Shown: positions 49,159 through 59,864, numbered from the stretch's first letter. The stretch is 64,000 nt of DNA from Cardiobacteriaceae bacterium TAE3-ERU3 (GCA_019218315.1 JAHUUI010000002.1:434001-498000); one strand, 5' to 3'. Translations and numbers: made by a program. Notes: generated by a model not told the origin, from the sequence alone.

Positions 49159-49440
49159 TTACCGATCAGCATATTTATAGGCACTGACTTTACGCTCGGC
49201 AAGATCAAACAAGCTGTCGGTAAACATTGCCAGCAATGCGACGATTGCTGCGCCCTGAATGACGTAGGCGGGATTACTGTTGACCAGTCCGGCGATGATT
49301 GGCGTGCCGAGGGTTTGCGCACCGACGGTTGAGCCAATCGTTGCCGTGCCGATGTTGATCAGCACCGAGGTGCGGATTCCGGCAAGCATGACCGGAAACG
49401 CCAGCGGCATTTCTACTCGCCACAATTGCTGCCCAGCTTG
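49159..49440 (-). pseudogene. Truncated glycine-betaine/choline-type ABC permease
   Basis: The last roughly 93 residues of an osmoprotectant ABC permease of the OpuC/ProW type ([39 protein letters not shown], membrane segments after it). The reading frame begins at the ftsK 3' end without a start or the conserved upstream domain, so most of the gene is missing. It is a gene remnant left by rearrangement. Confidence 0.8.
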
Positions 49441-49442
49441 TA

Positions 49443-52112
49443 TTAAAAGTCATTATGGTTTTCTGGCTTTGCTACTAATACTTTTCTAGCACCACGATCA
49501 GGAGGAGATACAATACCCGCCTGCTCCATAGCTTCAATGAGTCGTGCTGAGCGGTTGTACCCAATACTTAAACGGCGCTGCAACCATGAAATGGATGCTT
49601 TTCCATGCTCAATAACCATAGCAACGGCTTCATCGTAAAGCGGGTCCTGTTCAGGATCATCGCTTTTCTCATTAGCACCGAAGGCGCCCATGTCTTGTGG
49701 TGCAACAGGGCTCACAATTGCACTTTCATAATTAGGTTCACCCTGTGACTTCACAAAGCTGGTCACACGATCTACTTCCTGATCATCAATATAAGCACCA
49801 TGAACACGTTGTGGCGCAGCACTACCTGGCGGTACAAACAACATATCACCATGCCCCAAAAGTGCCTCAGCGCCCTGCTGATCGATAATCGTGCGTGAAT
49901 CAATCTTGGAGGAAACCTGGAAAGATATCCGCGTTGGTACGTTAGCTTTAATCAACCCCGTTATAACATCAACGGATGGACGTTGAGTTGCCAAAATCAA
50001 ATGGATACCTGCTGCACGGGCTTTCTGTGCAATACGCGCAATCAGTTCTTCGACCTTCTTACCCACAGCCATCATCATATCCGCAAGCTCGTCAATCACG
50101 ATAACGATATAAGGTAGTGGCTCAAGCTGAGGTGGCTGGTGTGCAATACCAAGGTGGTCTTCTGCACGCCATAAAGGATCATCAACACGCTCACCAGCGC
50201 TGAGTTTCTCTTTAATCAAGCGGTTAAACCCATCAATACTACGCACTTTCATGGCAGCCATCAGTTGATACCTGCGCTCCATTTCCGCCACTGCCCAACG
50301 CAATGCATTCTCCGCATCGTTCATGTCTGTGACGACGGGTGTCAATAAATGCGGAATATCTTCATACATCGACATTTCCAGCATCTTTGGGTCAATCAAG
50401 ATCAATTTCAGCTCATCAGGTCGTGCTTTATAAAGCATGCTGGTCAGCATCACATTAATCCCAACAGACTTACCCGAGCCCGTCGTACCTGCAACCAGTA
50501 GATGAGGCATTTTACCGAGATTAGCAACGACAGGCTGCCCTGCAATATCGCCCCCCAGAACTAGCGTCAAAGGGGAGGTTTGAGCACGATAAGCCGTTGA
50601 CTCCAAGATACCGCGCAAATGCACTATATCGCGCTTCTTATTGGGAATTTCCAAACCAATATATGGTTTGCCAGGAATCACTTCCACGACTCTAACACTA
50701 GGTACCGCCAATGAACGCGCTATATCTTTATCGAGATTAGATACTTGGCTGACTTTTATCCCAGGTGCCAAATCCAACTCCAATCTGGTGACGACCGGGC
50801 CGACTGCAACATTAACTACATGAACATCGAGGCGATAATTACGCAATGCTTCCTCAACATTCTGCTTCATTGCTTCCAGTTCATCTTCACTGTATTCCTG
50901 ATGCCGCACAGGCGCAGGTGTAAGTAAGTCAAACCCTGGTAAAGTATAATCTTCATTGAAGGTTTGATTATCGTTCTTGCGCTCTACTGATGATGCTGCG
51001 GCCATATTCACTTTCAATTGTGGCTTTTCTACTTGCTCAGCATTTTCAGGCAAAGATTGAGTCAACGACGGCTCTTCAGCACTCAGCTCATTACCAAGAT
51101 ACTCACGCTCATCATCTAACTCTTGGTGATCAGATACCCAAGGCAACGTCGTTTCAACGCTCTCATCTTCACTGCCTTGATCATCACTATGCGCCCATGG
51201 CATTGCCGTCAATTTCTCATCACGGCTGTCATTATCGCCCTCGCCTTCATCAAGCCCATCAAAATGGAATTTGGGCCCATCATCTTCTGAGGCTGATTGT
51301 AAAAACCAATCCGGCTCTGACGCTGGAATTTCCTCACGCTCTGAATCTGCTATATCAGAGAAAGGACCATGCAAATCATCGTCACGCTCTTTATAATCAT
51401 GCCAGTTAAGCGGGATCGCTGCTGCCTCGCTCATATCAACATCAACGCGGTCTTTAATTTCCTCTCTGCGCGCAGCAGCTGTTGCAGTATCAGGTACAGA
51501 GTGCTTATCAGCTCGATCAAAGAGCCCGCCAATGCCAGTAAACAGACGTAAAACAAATTTCCCAATCCGCTCAAAAATCGTCAGCCAGCGAATCTCAAGC
51601 AAAATCGTTAAGCCTAAGAGCAAAAATAAACCATAAATAGCCATGACAACACGTAATGGCCATAAGTTGAGCAATTCAACACTCAGCTTTTGCCCCAACA
51701 TGCCACCACCAGTCAATGCTAAAGAATTAATCACTACCGGCCAATGCAAAGAGAAAATACCACACAATGCGGTCAAAGACACCAACAGGCTAAAGCATTT
51801 CCACGCCATGAGCTCAGCATCTAGATGCGCACGGCGGACACTTTGCCAACCCATCATAAATAACCCGACAGGAATCAGATAAGCAGTATAGCCAAATAAG
51901 GACAACAACGTATCAGCCACATAAGCACCAGCCGTACCCAGCATATGCTGAGTTTCACCCGCACCGGACGCGCTCCAACCAGGATCGCTTGAATGGTAGT
52001 CTAATAAAATGACAAGCAGTGCAATGGCAATAACAACCGACAATATAAACCATAAGTCCGTGATACCACGACGCAGATGGTGGAGCCAATTTTGATGATC
52101 TGAAACGGGCAT
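49443..52112 (-). CDS. ftsK: DNA translocase FtsK
   Basis: The 889-residue protein has an N-terminal domain with about four membrane segments (residues 20-175). A long acidic, low-complexity linker (about 235-395) follows, then the motor domain with Walker A GTTGSGKS, Walker [13 protein letters not shown] and the [17 protein letters not shown] segment, and a C-terminal winged-helix gamma domain ([21 protein letters not shown]) that reads KOPS. It coordinates chromosome segregation and dif recombination with septation. The 3' end abuts the permease remnant. Confidence 0.95.
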   Translation of the reverse strand: MPVSDHQNWLHHLRRGITDLWFILSVVIAIALLVILLDYHSSDPGWSASGAGETQHMLGTAGAYVADTLLSLFGYTAYLIPVGLFMMGWQSVRRAHLDAELMAWKCFSLLVSLTALCGIFSLHWPVVINSLALTGGGMLGQKLSVELLNLWPLRVVMAIYGLFLLLGLTILLEIRWLTIFERIGKFVLRLFTGIGGLFDRADKHSVPDTATAAARREEIKDRVDVDMSEAAAIPLNWHDYKERDDDLHGPFSDIADSEREEIPASEPDWFLQSASEDDGPKFHFDGLDEGEGDNDSRDEKLTAMPWAHSDDQGSEDESVETTLPWVSDHQELDDEREYLGNELSAEEPSLTQSLPENAEQVEKPQLKVNMAAASSVERKNDNQTFNEDYTLPGFDLLTPAPVRHQEYSEDELEAMKQNVEEALRNYRLDVHVVNVAVGPVVTRLELDLAPGIKVSQVSNLDKDIARSLAVPSVRVVEVIPGKPYIGLEIPNKKRDIVHLRGILESTAYRAQTSPLTLVLGGDIAGQPVVANLGKMPHLLVAGTTGSGKSVGINVMLTSMLYKARPDELKLILIDPKMLEMSMYEDIPHLLTPVVTDMNDAENALRWAVAEMERRYQLMAAMKVRSIDGFNRLIKEKLSAGERVDDPLWRAEDHLGIAHQPPQLEPLPYIVIVIDELADMMMAVGKKVEELIARIAQKARAAGIHLILATQRPSVDVITGLIKANVPTRISFQVSSKIDSRTIIDQQGAEALLGHGDMLFVPPGSAAPQRVHGAYIDDQEVDRVTSFVKSQGEPNYESAIVSPVAPQDMGAFGANEKSDDPEQDPLYDEAVAMVIEHGKASISWLQRRLSIGYNRSARLIEAMEQAGIVSPPDRGARKVLVAKPENHNDF

Positions 52113-52390
52113 AGATTCGCCTGGATAAAAACAAAGGAGCCATTGTAAGAAAAAAGACCTGATATTGCACCTGTGGAATGTATTGAACTTAACATTTGCT
52201 CAAAAACTTTTAAGGTAAATACACGCTATGGATGAATCAGATATACACAGATCATTTACCTGAAGGTCATTGGCTCTATTTGGCAAAATTATCTAACACG
52301 TCATTTGTTCATACGGATAGCAACGCCCTATTTATCCACAAAACCAAATAAAATAGTTTTTACACTAGCACTTTATTGGTATCAAGCATA
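52113..52390. other. Intergenic region upstream of ftsK
   Basis: About 280 AT-rich bases hold the 5' end of ftsK and the terminator-distal end of the RRM gene. I see no gene and no clear RNA structure here. The promoter for ftsK should lie here, but none stands out. Confidence 0.5.
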
Positions 52391-52427
52391 AAAAAAGCCC
52401 GTCGTGCTGAGCACGTCGGGCTTTTTT
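52391..52427. terminator. Bidirectional terminator after the RRM gene
   Basis: AAGCCCG(T)CGTGC and GCACG(T)CGGGCTT form a long stem with A- and T-runs on both sides. It lies 15 bases beyond the RRM gene stop. Confidence 0.85.
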
Positions 52428-52441
52428 ACAGTCGCTAAAAC

Positions 52442-52732
52442 TTAGTAGCGATTGTTGTAGCCGCCTTGGCTACGCGCAGGACGCTCTTCACGAGGACGAG
52501 CTTCATTAACACGTAGTGAACGGCCACCAAGCTCGAGGCCATTGCAAGCTTCGATTGCTTTATTGGCTGCGTCTTTTTCTGGCATTTCAACAAATCCAAA
52601 ACCCTTTGAGCGGCCAGTATCACGATCAGTGACGATGCTGGCACGGGCTACTTCGCCATGCTCGGCAAAGATGTCGCGCAACTGCGCTTCAGTGGTACTG
52701 TAGGCGAGGTTGCCGACGTAAATATTGACCAT
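52442..52732 (-). CDS. RRM-type RNA-binding protein
   Basis: The 96-residue protein has a single RRM with RNP2 IYVGNLAY and RNP1 KGFGFVEM, then an Arg/Gly-rich tail (EERPARSQGGYNNRY). It matches the small cold-inducible RNA-binding proteins of proteobacteria and cyanobacteria. I choose the second ATG (52732) because a GGAG lies 7 bases before it. Confidence 0.88.
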   Translation of the reverse strand: MVNIYVGNLAYSTTEAQLRDIFAEHGEVARASIVTDRDTGRSKGFGFVEMPEKDAANKAIEACNGLELGGRSLRVNEARPREERPARSQGGYNNRY

Positions 52733-52835
52733 GGTCATTCTCCAAAAACATGCGTTTACATACTAAACTATACTCTCGTAACCAAAACGCATGATCCACG
52801 ACAGCAACTTGCCTATTGGCAAATTCTAAATAACT

Positions 52836-53747
52836 CTACTCAACAAGTTGCATAAAAAGTTCTTCCAAACGATTTACTTTATTACGCATAGAAAGAACTT
52901 CAATGCCCTGCTTGTCTAACTCACTAAACAAACTGTTCAGGCTTTGCCCTTTTGCTATGCTCACTTCCAAAGTAGCAGCATCAACTTGCTTCACAGTATA
53001 CCCTGCTATTGGTTCAATTGCATTACTTATTATATTAATATCGAAAATGAATGTTTCTTGCTCCAATCCAGCAAGTAAACTACGCATTTCGCCTTCATAT
53101 ACAATCTCGCCATGATTGATGACGCCAATTCTGCGGCAAAGCTGCTCAGCCTCTTCTAAATAATGCGTGGTCAATATGATACTTGTGCCTTCGTCGTTGA
53201 TCTTTTCCAAAAAGTGCCACATTGATCTACGAATTTCAATATCGACTCCCGCCGTTGGTTCGTCAAGAATCAATAACTTGGGTTCATGAGCCATGGCCCG
53301 CGCAATCATCAGCCGTCTTTTCATGCCGCCAGAAAGATTGCGCGTCTGTTCTTCTCGCTTATCGGCAAGGCCAAGCTGCTCTAAATACAATTCCGCGCGC
53401 TCTTTCGCCTCATGACTGGGCAAATTATAAAATCCTGCTTGATTTCGCACCACATCGATACAACGCTCAAATACATTCAGGTTGAATTCTTGTGGCACTA
53501 AGCCAATACAGCTTTTTGCGGCAGAAAAATCCTCATCAATGTCGTGCTCAAAGATACGGATTGTACCGCTGGTTTTGCGCGTCAATGAGGTAATCATACT
53601 AATCGTAGTAGATTTTCCGGCACCATTAGGGCCAAGCAAGGCATAGAAATCGCCCTGCTTGACGGTCAAATCAATATTTTTAACGGCTTCAAATCCTCCA
53701 CGGTAGGTTTTACGTAGTCCGCGGATTTCCAGCGCTACTTCAGACAT
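52836..53747 (-). CDS. ABC-2 type transporter ATPase subunit
   Basis: The 303-residue protein has Walker A GPNGAGKST, signature LSGGMKRR, Walker B LLILDEPTAG and the H-loop TTHYLEEAEQL, then a C-terminal coiled-coil-like extension. It is close to the YadG class. The real start is 53747, where the ATG overlaps the aminotransferase stop by 8 bases. The usual permease gene does not follow: the next gene is the RRM protein. Confidence 0.9.
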   Translation of the reverse strand: MSEVALEIRGLRKTYRGGFEAVKNIDLTVKQGDFYALLGPNGAGKSTTISMITSLTRKTSGTIRIFEHDIDEDFSAAKSCIGLVPQEFNLNVFERCIDVVRNQAGFYNLPSHEAKERAELYLEQLGLADKREEQTRNLSGGMKRRLMIARAMAHEPKLLILDEPTAGVDIEIRRSMWHFLEKINDEGTSIILTTHYLEEAEQLCRRIGVINHGEIVYEGEMRSLLAGLEQETFIFDINIISNAIEPIAGYTVKQVDAATLEVSIAKGQSLNSLFSELDKQGIEVLSMRNKVNRLEELFMQLVE

Positions 53748-54870
53748 CAGCCAATGCCTGCTCCATTCTTTCAAGCGCCTGATCAAGTAGCTTGGCGTCA
53801 CAGCCAAAATTGAGGCGAACATAACCTGGCCAGCCGTAATCAGCACCATCAGCAAGACCTACGCCGGCTTGCTCAAAGAATCGCTGCGGGTGTTCAACCG
53901 GCAAATCGCGTGCATCAATCCATGCAAGGAAAGTTGCCTGCATAGGCTTCATCCGCAAATACGGCATCGCATTGATGCGCTGATAGACCAGCTCTGCATT
54001 ATTGGCTAAAGTGGCAATCATTTCCTGACGCCATGCTTCACCTTGATTAAATGCCGCAGTTGCAGCCACCATGCCCAAAATATTCACATCACCATTCAAT
54101 CCGGCACATTGCGTACAAAATTCTTGGCGCAGTTGATCATTGGCAATGATCGCAAAAGCACAGGATAAGCCAGCAATATTGTAGGTTTTACTCGGTGCCA
54201 TCAGGGTAATTGTGCGCGCCAATGTATCATCATCAAGCATCGCAAATGGCTGATGACGACTGCCATCAAGAATGAGATCACAATGAATTTCATCACTACA
54301 GACAATCCAGTCGTTATCTTTGGCCAATTGAGCAAATTTGCGCAACTCTTCTTGACTGTACGCTTTGCCCAATGGGTTATGAGGGTGACAAAACAGCAAT
54401 AATCCTGTCTCGTCATCAGCTGCATTCTCTAGTGCCGAAAAATCTATCTTCCACTCGCCATCAGCATCAATTGCTTCAGCAAATTGTTGCTTAAAATTGA
54501 GTACCGGTGGATTTTTGCGCAAATGAGGATACGTTGGAGAAAGAGTCACCGCGGCCGATTTACCATGTGCAAGGGTAACAGCTCGAGCAATATTCAGCCC
54601 TGGTACGACACCGGGAATTGGGCAAATCCATTCAGGCTCAACAGCCCAGCCGTATTGCTGCTGCAAATGCCCGATAACTGCTTGCTTAAAATCAGCAGTT
54701 AAGTGCCCATAACCAAGCACGCCATGATCAAGACGCGCACGAATTGCATCGAGAATGCCATCATCAGTGGCAAAATCTGTGTCGGCAATCCACAGCGGAA
54801 TAACATCCTGACCGTCATATTTTTGCCATTTAACTGAATCCGAGCCTTTTCGTTCTACCGATCTAATCAT
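53740..54870 (-). CDS. PatB/MalY-type pyridoxal-phosphate C-S lyase
   Basis: A 376-residue fold-type I PLP enzyme with PLP lysine in APSKTYNIAGLSCA and the conserved FCHPHNPLGKAYSQEEL. The family cleaves cystathionine or cysteine conjugates. The start ATG at 54870 overlaps the UbiB stop (ATGA) and has a GAGGG site. Confidence 0.85.
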   Translation of the reverse strand: MIRSVERKGSDSVKWQKYDGQDVIPLWIADTDFATDDGILDAIRARLDHGVLGYGHLTADFKQAVIGHLQQQYGWAVEPEWICPIPGVVPGLNIARAVTLAHGKSAAVTLSPTYPHLRKNPPVLNFKQQFAEAIDADGEWKIDFSALENAADDETGLLLFCHPHNPLGKAYSQEELRKFAQLAKDNDWIVCSDEIHCDLILDGSRHQPFAMLDDDTLARTITLMAPSKTYNIAGLSCAFAIIANDQLRQEFCTQCAGLNGDVNILGMVAATAAFNQGEAWRQEMIATLANNAELVYQRINAMPYLRMKPMQATFLAWIDARDLPVEHPQRFFEQAGVGLADGADYGWPGYVRLNFGCDAKLLDQALERMEQALADV

Positions 54871-56477
54871 TTTTCCCTCTTGAATATCAATCGCATACCC
54901 AGCACGGTAAGTGCAATCAGTAATAGCCATTGCCACCAATGGTAATGATCACGCCACAGCGCCAACGCTGTGCTACTGGCCAATAATACGGAACCACTGA
55001 GCATACCCCATTGCTGACGTGGATAATTACGCTGAGCAATATGGTTGCGGTTGCTGTCAATCACTGCACGCATGGCATCAGCGGTGAGCAGCGGTAATTG
55101 TGGCAGTGTCTTAGCGTAATCGTGGGCGTTGTAGCGCATACGCTTGAGCATCGCTTTTGGCCCGACTTGATCTTTCATCCAATCTTCAAGTACTGGTTTA
55201 GCCGTAGTCCATAAATCGAGTTCAGGATAGAGGCGCCGCCCCAACCCCTCGACGTTGAAAAATGTTTTTTGTAGTAAAACCAGCTGTGGCTGTATTTCCA
55301 TGTCAAAGCGGCGTGCCGTTTGAAACAGGCTAAGCAAAAAGACTCCAAACGAAATGTCTTTAATCGGCTTACCAAAGATTGGCTCGGATACTTTACGAAT
55401 AGCTGCTTCAAAATCCGTCACTCTAGTTGTAGACGGAACCCAGCCGGATTCAACGTGCAGCTCTGCAACACGACGATAATCACGGTTAAAAAAGGCTAAA
55501 AAGTTTTCTGCAAGATAGTGCTGATCTTCTGGAGTTAATGAGCCCATAATGCCAAAATCAATGGCGCAATATTGCGGCTTATCGGGATCATTTAAGTCAA
55601 CAAAAATATTACCCGGGTGCATATCTGCATGGAAAAAACTGTCGCGAAATACTTGGGTGAAAAAGATTTCCACGCCACGCTCAGCAAGCTCTTTCATGTT
55701 GGTATCTGCAGCTTTAATTGTAGCTTCATCGGCAATATTGACCGCATAGATACGCTCCATCACCATCACTTGACTGCGTGTATACGGCCAGTAAATTTCC
55801 GGCACATAAAGCAACGGTGAATCCTTGAAATTTACCCGTAACTGGCTGGCATTGGCTGCTTCATAAGTTAGGTCAAGCTCATTAGCAATGGTATTTTCAA
55901 ATTCTTGAACCACTTCTACCGGGCGTAGGCGCTTGCCATCCCGAGTCCGGGCTGCAAGTCGCGCAATGGTGTACATCAAGCCAATATCCTTGGCAACCAA
56001 ACGCTCAATACCAGGACGCAGTACTTTAACCACAACATCCTCACCACTGTGTAATGTAGCAGCATGAACTTGTGCCACTGAAGCAGAGGCAAGTGCTTGA
56101 TCGTCAAATGAGCTGAATATAGTGTCAATTGGTTCATTCAGAGCCGCTTCTACAATCACTCGTGCTTGATCACCGGGGAATGGAGGAACCCGGTCTTGCA
56201 AACGACTCAGTTCAATCACAACATCGGGCGGCAACAAATCCGGACGAGTTGAAAGTGTCTGCCCAAGCTTAACGAAAATTGGCCCAAGACTTTCCAGCGT
56301 CAAGCGCAGTCTTTCCCCCAGAGAACGCTCAATGTCGTCGCGTCGATAATAGGCTGGATGCAAATAAACACCCCAACGCACAAAGCGGAAAATACCCTGC
56401 CGTGGCAAATAATCATCCAAGCGATAACGGATCAATACGGTGACAATTGCGTAAACACGCCTGATAGAACGCCACAT
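54867..56477 (-). CDS. ubiB: Ubiquinone biosynthesis kinase-like protein UbiB
   Basis: The 536-residue protein has the UbiB/ADCK features: KxGQ motif in FVKLGQTLSTRPD, Ala-rich loop in ALASASVAQVHAA, catalytic HADMHPGNIF and DFG in AIDFGIMG. Two C-terminal membrane segments (about 490-508 and 512-530) anchor it. It is needed for coenzyme Q biosynthesis. It follows ubiJ. Confidence 0.93.
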   Translation of the reverse strand: MWRSIRRVYAIVTVLIRYRLDDYLPRQGIFRFVRWGVYLHPAYYRRDDIERSLGERLRLTLESLGPIFVKLGQTLSTRPDLLPPDVVIELSRLQDRVPPFPGDQARVIVEAALNEPIDTIFSSFDDQALASASVAQVHAATLHSGEDVVVKVLRPGIERLVAKDIGLMYTIARLAARTRDGKRLRPVEVVQEFENTIANELDLTYEAANASQLRVNFKDSPLLYVPEIYWPYTRSQVMVMERIYAVNIADEATIKAADTNMKELAERGVEIFFTQVFRDSFFHADMHPGNIFVDLNDPDKPQYCAIDFGIMGSLTPEDQHYLAENFLAFFNRDYRRVAELHVESGWVPSTTRVTDFEAAIRKVSEPIFGKPIKDISFGVFLLSLFQTARRFDMEIQPQLVLLQKTFFNVEGLGRRLYPELDLWTTAKPVLEDWMKDQVGPKAMLKRMRYNAHDYAKTLPQLPLLTADAMRAVIDSNRNHIAQRNYPRQQWGMLSGSVLLASSTALALWRDHYHWWQWLLLIALTVLGMRLIFKREK

Positions 56478-56480
56478 GAA

Positions 56481-57083
56481 TCAAGACTCCAAGCGCTTTA
56501 CTCGCGCATCCAATCGATCCAACGTCATACGCAACGTACTCAGGCGCTGCTGTAGGGCATTGGATTGCTCACGCGTCGCACACTGGCCATCTTCACCCTG
56601 AAAATACGCTTGCAAGCGTGACTCAATTCCCGCCTTGGCACTTTCACCTTGACTACGAAGTTGCTGTATTGCACCCGAAAGCATCCCGCCCAAGCGCTCG
56701 CCAAAGCGATTTTTCAGCACCGTATCAAAATCCGGTGAGAGCGATGCCATGACCCGCTGAAACTGTTGCGCGCTGTGCAAATCGCCTTCAATATAAAGCT
56801 TTTCATTGACTCCGTGGCTGCGCCCACTTTGATCAAATAGACGCATAAAACCACCAATCGTCCCACGTAAACGCACGTCACAATTGCTGCTCAAAGCCTC
56901 GTCTTCAAAGACAAAGCGGCCACCACTGACGCGTAATACCCAAGGCTGCTCGCGCATATCAAGCGCTACAGAAATGGTTTTTCCTTCCAGTGGTGCAAGT
57001 TTTTCCTGCGCGGCAGGATCAAACTGTAAAGCATGATTGAGCAAAGCTTCAAGCAAGCTGCCATCAAATATTTTATCGATCAT
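56481..57083 (-). CDS. ubiJ: Ubiquinone biosynthesis accessory factor UbiJ
   Basis: A 200-residue protein with an N-terminal SCP2-like lipid-binding domain (FDPAAQEKLAPLEGKTISV) and a C-terminal helical part (RLSTLRMTLDRLDARVKRLE). UbiJ and UbiK scaffold the soluble Ubi complex. Its place between ubiE and ubiB is the classic order. Confidence 0.88.
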   Translation of the reverse strand: MIDKIFDGSLLEALLNHALQFDPAAQEKLAPLEGKTISVALDMREQPWVLRVSGGRFVFEDEALSSNCDVRLRGTIGGFMRLFDQSGRSHGVNEKLYIEGDLHSAQQFQRVMASLSPDFDTVLKNRFGERLGGMLSGAIQQLRSQGESAKAGIESRLQAYFQGEDGQCATREQSNALQQRLSTLRMTLDRLDARVKRLES

Positions 57084-57086
57084 AAC

Positions 57087-57851
57087 TCAGGCCTTTACCG
57101 CCTTATGAATAGCGACAATACCGTTGCTCATATTCTGGAACGTCGCGCGCATAAAGCCTGCGTCGTAGAACATACCTTCAAGAGTTTCCTGATCAGGATG
57201 CATACGGATGGACTCGGCAAGATACTGATAGCTGTCGCTATCCTTGGCAATCCACTCACCCATTTTGGGCAAGAAAGTAAACGAATACCAGTCATACGCC
57301 TTTCCAACAGCCTGCGAACGAGGGCGTGAAAACTCAAGCACCAGCACACGGCCGCCCGGCTTGAGTACGCGATGCATTTCAGCTAATGCTTTATCTTGGT
57401 GGGTTACATTGCGCAAACCAAATGCCATGGTAATCAAATCAATACTGTCATCGGCAAAGGGTAATTCTTCGGCATTGGCGAGGACGAAAGATACGTTGTG
57501 ATGAAAGCCTTTATTGATCAGGCGCTCACGGCCACGGCTGAGCATCTCCGCATTGATGTCCGATACAATCAACTGGCCTTCAATATCCGCACCATGCCCC
57601 CGGCCACGCATTTTCTTACCAAGCCGCATACTGATGTCGCCTGTCCCAGCAGCAAGATCAAGCACCGTTTCACCGGGTTTGACATCGGTTTGCCACACAT
57701 ACCAATCTTTCCATAAACGATGCACACCAAACGACATCACATCGTTCATTACATCGTACTTGCCGGCAACAGAATCAAAAACCGCCCCAACGCGTGCATT
57801 TTTTTCTTTTTCGTCGATGGTTTGGTAGCCAAAATGGGTTTTATCGTTCAT
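57087..57851 (-). CDS. ubiE: Ubiquinone/menaquinone methyltransferase UbiE
   Basis: The 254-residue SAM-dependent C-methyltransferase has motif I VLDLAAGTGDISM, VSDINAEMLSRGRERL and MAFGLRNVTH, FHR-like RVLKPGGRVLVLEFSRP. It methylates the quinone ring. It is co-transcribed with ubiJ and ubiB; the start directly follows the DUF971 stop. Confidence 0.95.
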   Translation of the reverse strand: MNDKTHFGYQTIDEKEKNARVGAVFDSVAGKYDVMNDVMSFGVHRLWKDWYVWQTDVKPGETVLDLAAGTGDISMRLGKKMRGRGHGADIEGQLIVSDINAEMLSRGRERLINKGFHHNVSFVLANAEELPFADDSIDLITMAFGLRNVTHQDKALAEMHRVLKPGGRVLVLEFSRPRSQAVGKAYDWYSFTFLPKMGEWIAKDSDSYQYLAESIRMHPDQETLEGMFYDAGFMRATFQNMSNGIVAIHKAVKA

Positions 57852-58223
57852 TTAATGCCCCTCTGAGGGTGAATTGTCCCGGGCACTGCCTTTTGCTTGC
57901 AATGCCTGTAAATACTGATGCCAATACGTTTGTTGGTTATGCGCCAGATCATGCAACACTTCCCAAGTGTAAATGCCACTATCGTGCCCATCGCTGAACA
58001 CCAAACGTACCGCATATTGACCGACCGGCATAATATCACGGATCACTACCTGTTTCTTGCCGCCAATCGTCTGCCAGTCGCCGCCATGACCGCGTACTTC
58101 CGCTGATGGCGAACACACGCGCAGGTACTCGGCCGACATCGGGAATAGCTCACCAGCAAAGACGGCAACCAAAGTTTCACCGTTTTTGCTCAAGCGCAAC
58201 TCGTCAGGTACTTGTGTACTCAT
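57852..58223 (-). CDS. DUF971 / gamma-butyrobetaine hydroxylase-like N-domain protein
   Basis: The 123-residue protein has a DUF971 fold (ELRLSKNGETLVAVFAGE, RVCSPSAEVRGHGG, then VGQYAVRLVFSDGHDSGIYTWE). Such proteins are often linked to ubiE in gammaproteobacteria and are thought to take part in metal or iron-sulfur handling. It overlaps the HAD gene by 4 bases. Confidence 0.8.
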   Translation of the reverse strand: MSTQVPDELRLSKNGETLVAVFAGELFPMSAEYLRVCSPSAEVRGHGGDWQTIGGKKQVVIRDIMPVGQYAVRLVFSDGHDSGIYTWEVLHDLAHNQQTYWHQYLQALQAKGSARDNSPSEGH

Positions 58224-58870
58224 AAAAATTCCTCGATATCATCGATACGCTGCAAAATTTTAATCGCTTTTTTACTAATATGGTCTGGCAACGGTGTTGA
58301 TGGATAAATCGCCAATGGGCATCCAGCCGCCAAAGCCGCTTCAGCACCATGGATTGAGTCTTCAACCACCAGCATATTCTGCGGCGCTACGCCAAGATAC
58401 GCCGCAGCACGTAAATACGGCTCAGGATCAGGTTTGGGCTTTGAGACGTTATCAACCGTAATCACCACTGAAAACAGCCCAAATAAATCCTCATCTGCAT
58501 GGCCAAAATCGTGTAATACACCATCGTGGTCGTCAGAGGTAACCAATGCGATCGGATAGCCCTGCTCATGGCAATAACGCAGCATTTTTTCTGCACCAGG
58601 CATCATCGCCACACCTTGCTCTTCAATAAGCTTATCGCGCTGGTTTAACCACATAGTGATCATCTTGTCACGGTCAAATGCAGGGCCAATCACTTCGGCC
58701 AGCAATGCAAAGGTATCAGCAGCGGCAAGGCCAAAAAACTGTTCGCGCTGTTTTTCGGTGACGGTATAACCAAGTTTGTCGCAAGTAATCACCAACGACT
58801 CAGCATAAAGACGCTCAGAATCGAATAAGGTGCCATCCTTATCAAAAGCTACAGCCTGTATATCAGTCAT
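58220..58870 (-). CDS. HAD-superfamily phosphatase
   Basis: A 216-residue haloacid-dehalogenase phosphatase with motif I AFDKDGTLFDSE, motif II VTSDDHDG, Lys in KPKPDPEPY and the acidic motif LVVEDSIHGAEAA. It is a Gph/YieH-like hydrolase whose substrate is unclear. Start 58870 overlaps murB by 8 bases. Confidence 0.87.
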   Translation of the reverse strand: MTDIQAVAFDKDGTLFDSERLYAESLVITCDKLGYTVTEKQREQFFGLAAADTFALLAEVIGPAFDRDKMITMWLNQRDKLIEEQGVAMMPGAEKMLRYCHEQGYPIALVTSDDHDGVLHDFGHADEDLFGLFSVVITVDNVSKPKPDPEPYLRAAAYLGVAPQNMLVVEDSIHGAEAALAAGCPLAIYPSTPLPDHISKKAIKILQRIDDIEEFL

Positions 58871-59864
58871 GATTTTCTCCAATAATAATCGGTTCTATAT
58901 GCAGCGCAACGCCAAACTTCGCTTTGACTGCAGCCTGCACTTCAGCTGCATAGGTGAGAATTTCTTTACCCGTACCGCCCTTATTGACCAGCACCAAAGC
59001 ATGGCCTTCGTACATACCAACAGCGCCATGATAAAGCCCCTTAAAGCCGCACTGCTCAATACACCAACCCGCTGAAATTTTGGCCGCATCACTGCCATGC
59101 GCATAAACCGGCAAAACAGGATAACGCGCTTTAAGTTCTTCAGCTTGGGCACTACTTACAATAGGATTGTGGAAAAAGCTGCCGGCGTTGGGCAGCTGCG
59201 CCGGATCAGGTAGCTTACGACGGCGGATACCACAGACTGCTTTATAAACGGCTTCTGGATCGGCATCATCATTCAAAACAGCGGCCAGATCAGGGTAACC
59301 AAGTATAGCCTTACTTTTCTTTGCCAGGCGGAACGTCACACCGGTAATGATATAGCGATCACGCCACGCGCCTTTAAAGTGACTTTGGCGATAAGCAAAA
59401 GCACAATCATCAGCTGTGAATGTACGCTCTTCGTGCTGCTTGCGATCATAAACATGGACGCGCTCAATCACCTGCGCCACCTCAACGCCATACGCGCCGA
59501 TATTTTGCACCGGCGCGGCACCAACGGTACCGGGAATCAAAGCAAGGTTTTCCAGCCCATACCATCCAGATACAGCACATTCACGTACTACATCGTGCCA
59601 AGTTTCACCGCCAGCTGCGTAAAAATAAACATGCTGCGCATCTTCGGCAATCACTTCGCGCCCAAACAGGCGTAAATGCACAATAGGTCGCGCGACTTCT
59701 CCAACGAAAATAACGTTACTGCCGCCACCAAGCACAAAGCTTTCAGGTGCAGTATCGGCCAGTTCATCCGGTGTCTCTATGATAGTCAGTTGTTTGGCTT
59801 GTGCTTGCGCACGCAATGTATGCCACGCAGCCAGATCCACATTATTCAATATTTGCATTGGCAC
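58863..59864 (-). CDS. murB: UDP-N-acetylenolpyruvoylglucosamine reductase MurB
   Basis: The 333-residue FAD enzyme has FVLGGGSNVIF, LALIPGTVGAAPVQNIGAYGVE, the serine proton donor in NAGSFFHNP and the C-terminal catalytic region. It makes UDP-MurNAc for peptidoglycan. It is the first gene of the operon to the patB/ABC genes. Confidence 0.95.
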   Translation of the reverse strand: MPMQILNNVDLAAWHTLRAQAQAKQLTIIETPDELADTAPESFVLGGGSNVIFVGEVARPIVHLRLFGREVIAEDAQHVYFYAAGGETWHDVVRECAVSGWYGLENLALIPGTVGAAPVQNIGAYGVEVAQVIERVHVYDRKQHEERTFTADDCAFAYRQSHFKGAWRDRYIITGVTFRLAKKSKAILGYPDLAAVLNDDADPEAVYKAVCGIRRRKLPDPAQLPNAGSFFHNPIVSSAQAEELKARYPVLPVYAHGSDAAKISAGWCIEQCGFKGLYHGAVGMYEGHALVLVNKGGTGKEILTYAAEVQAAVKAKFGVALHIEPIIIGENHD

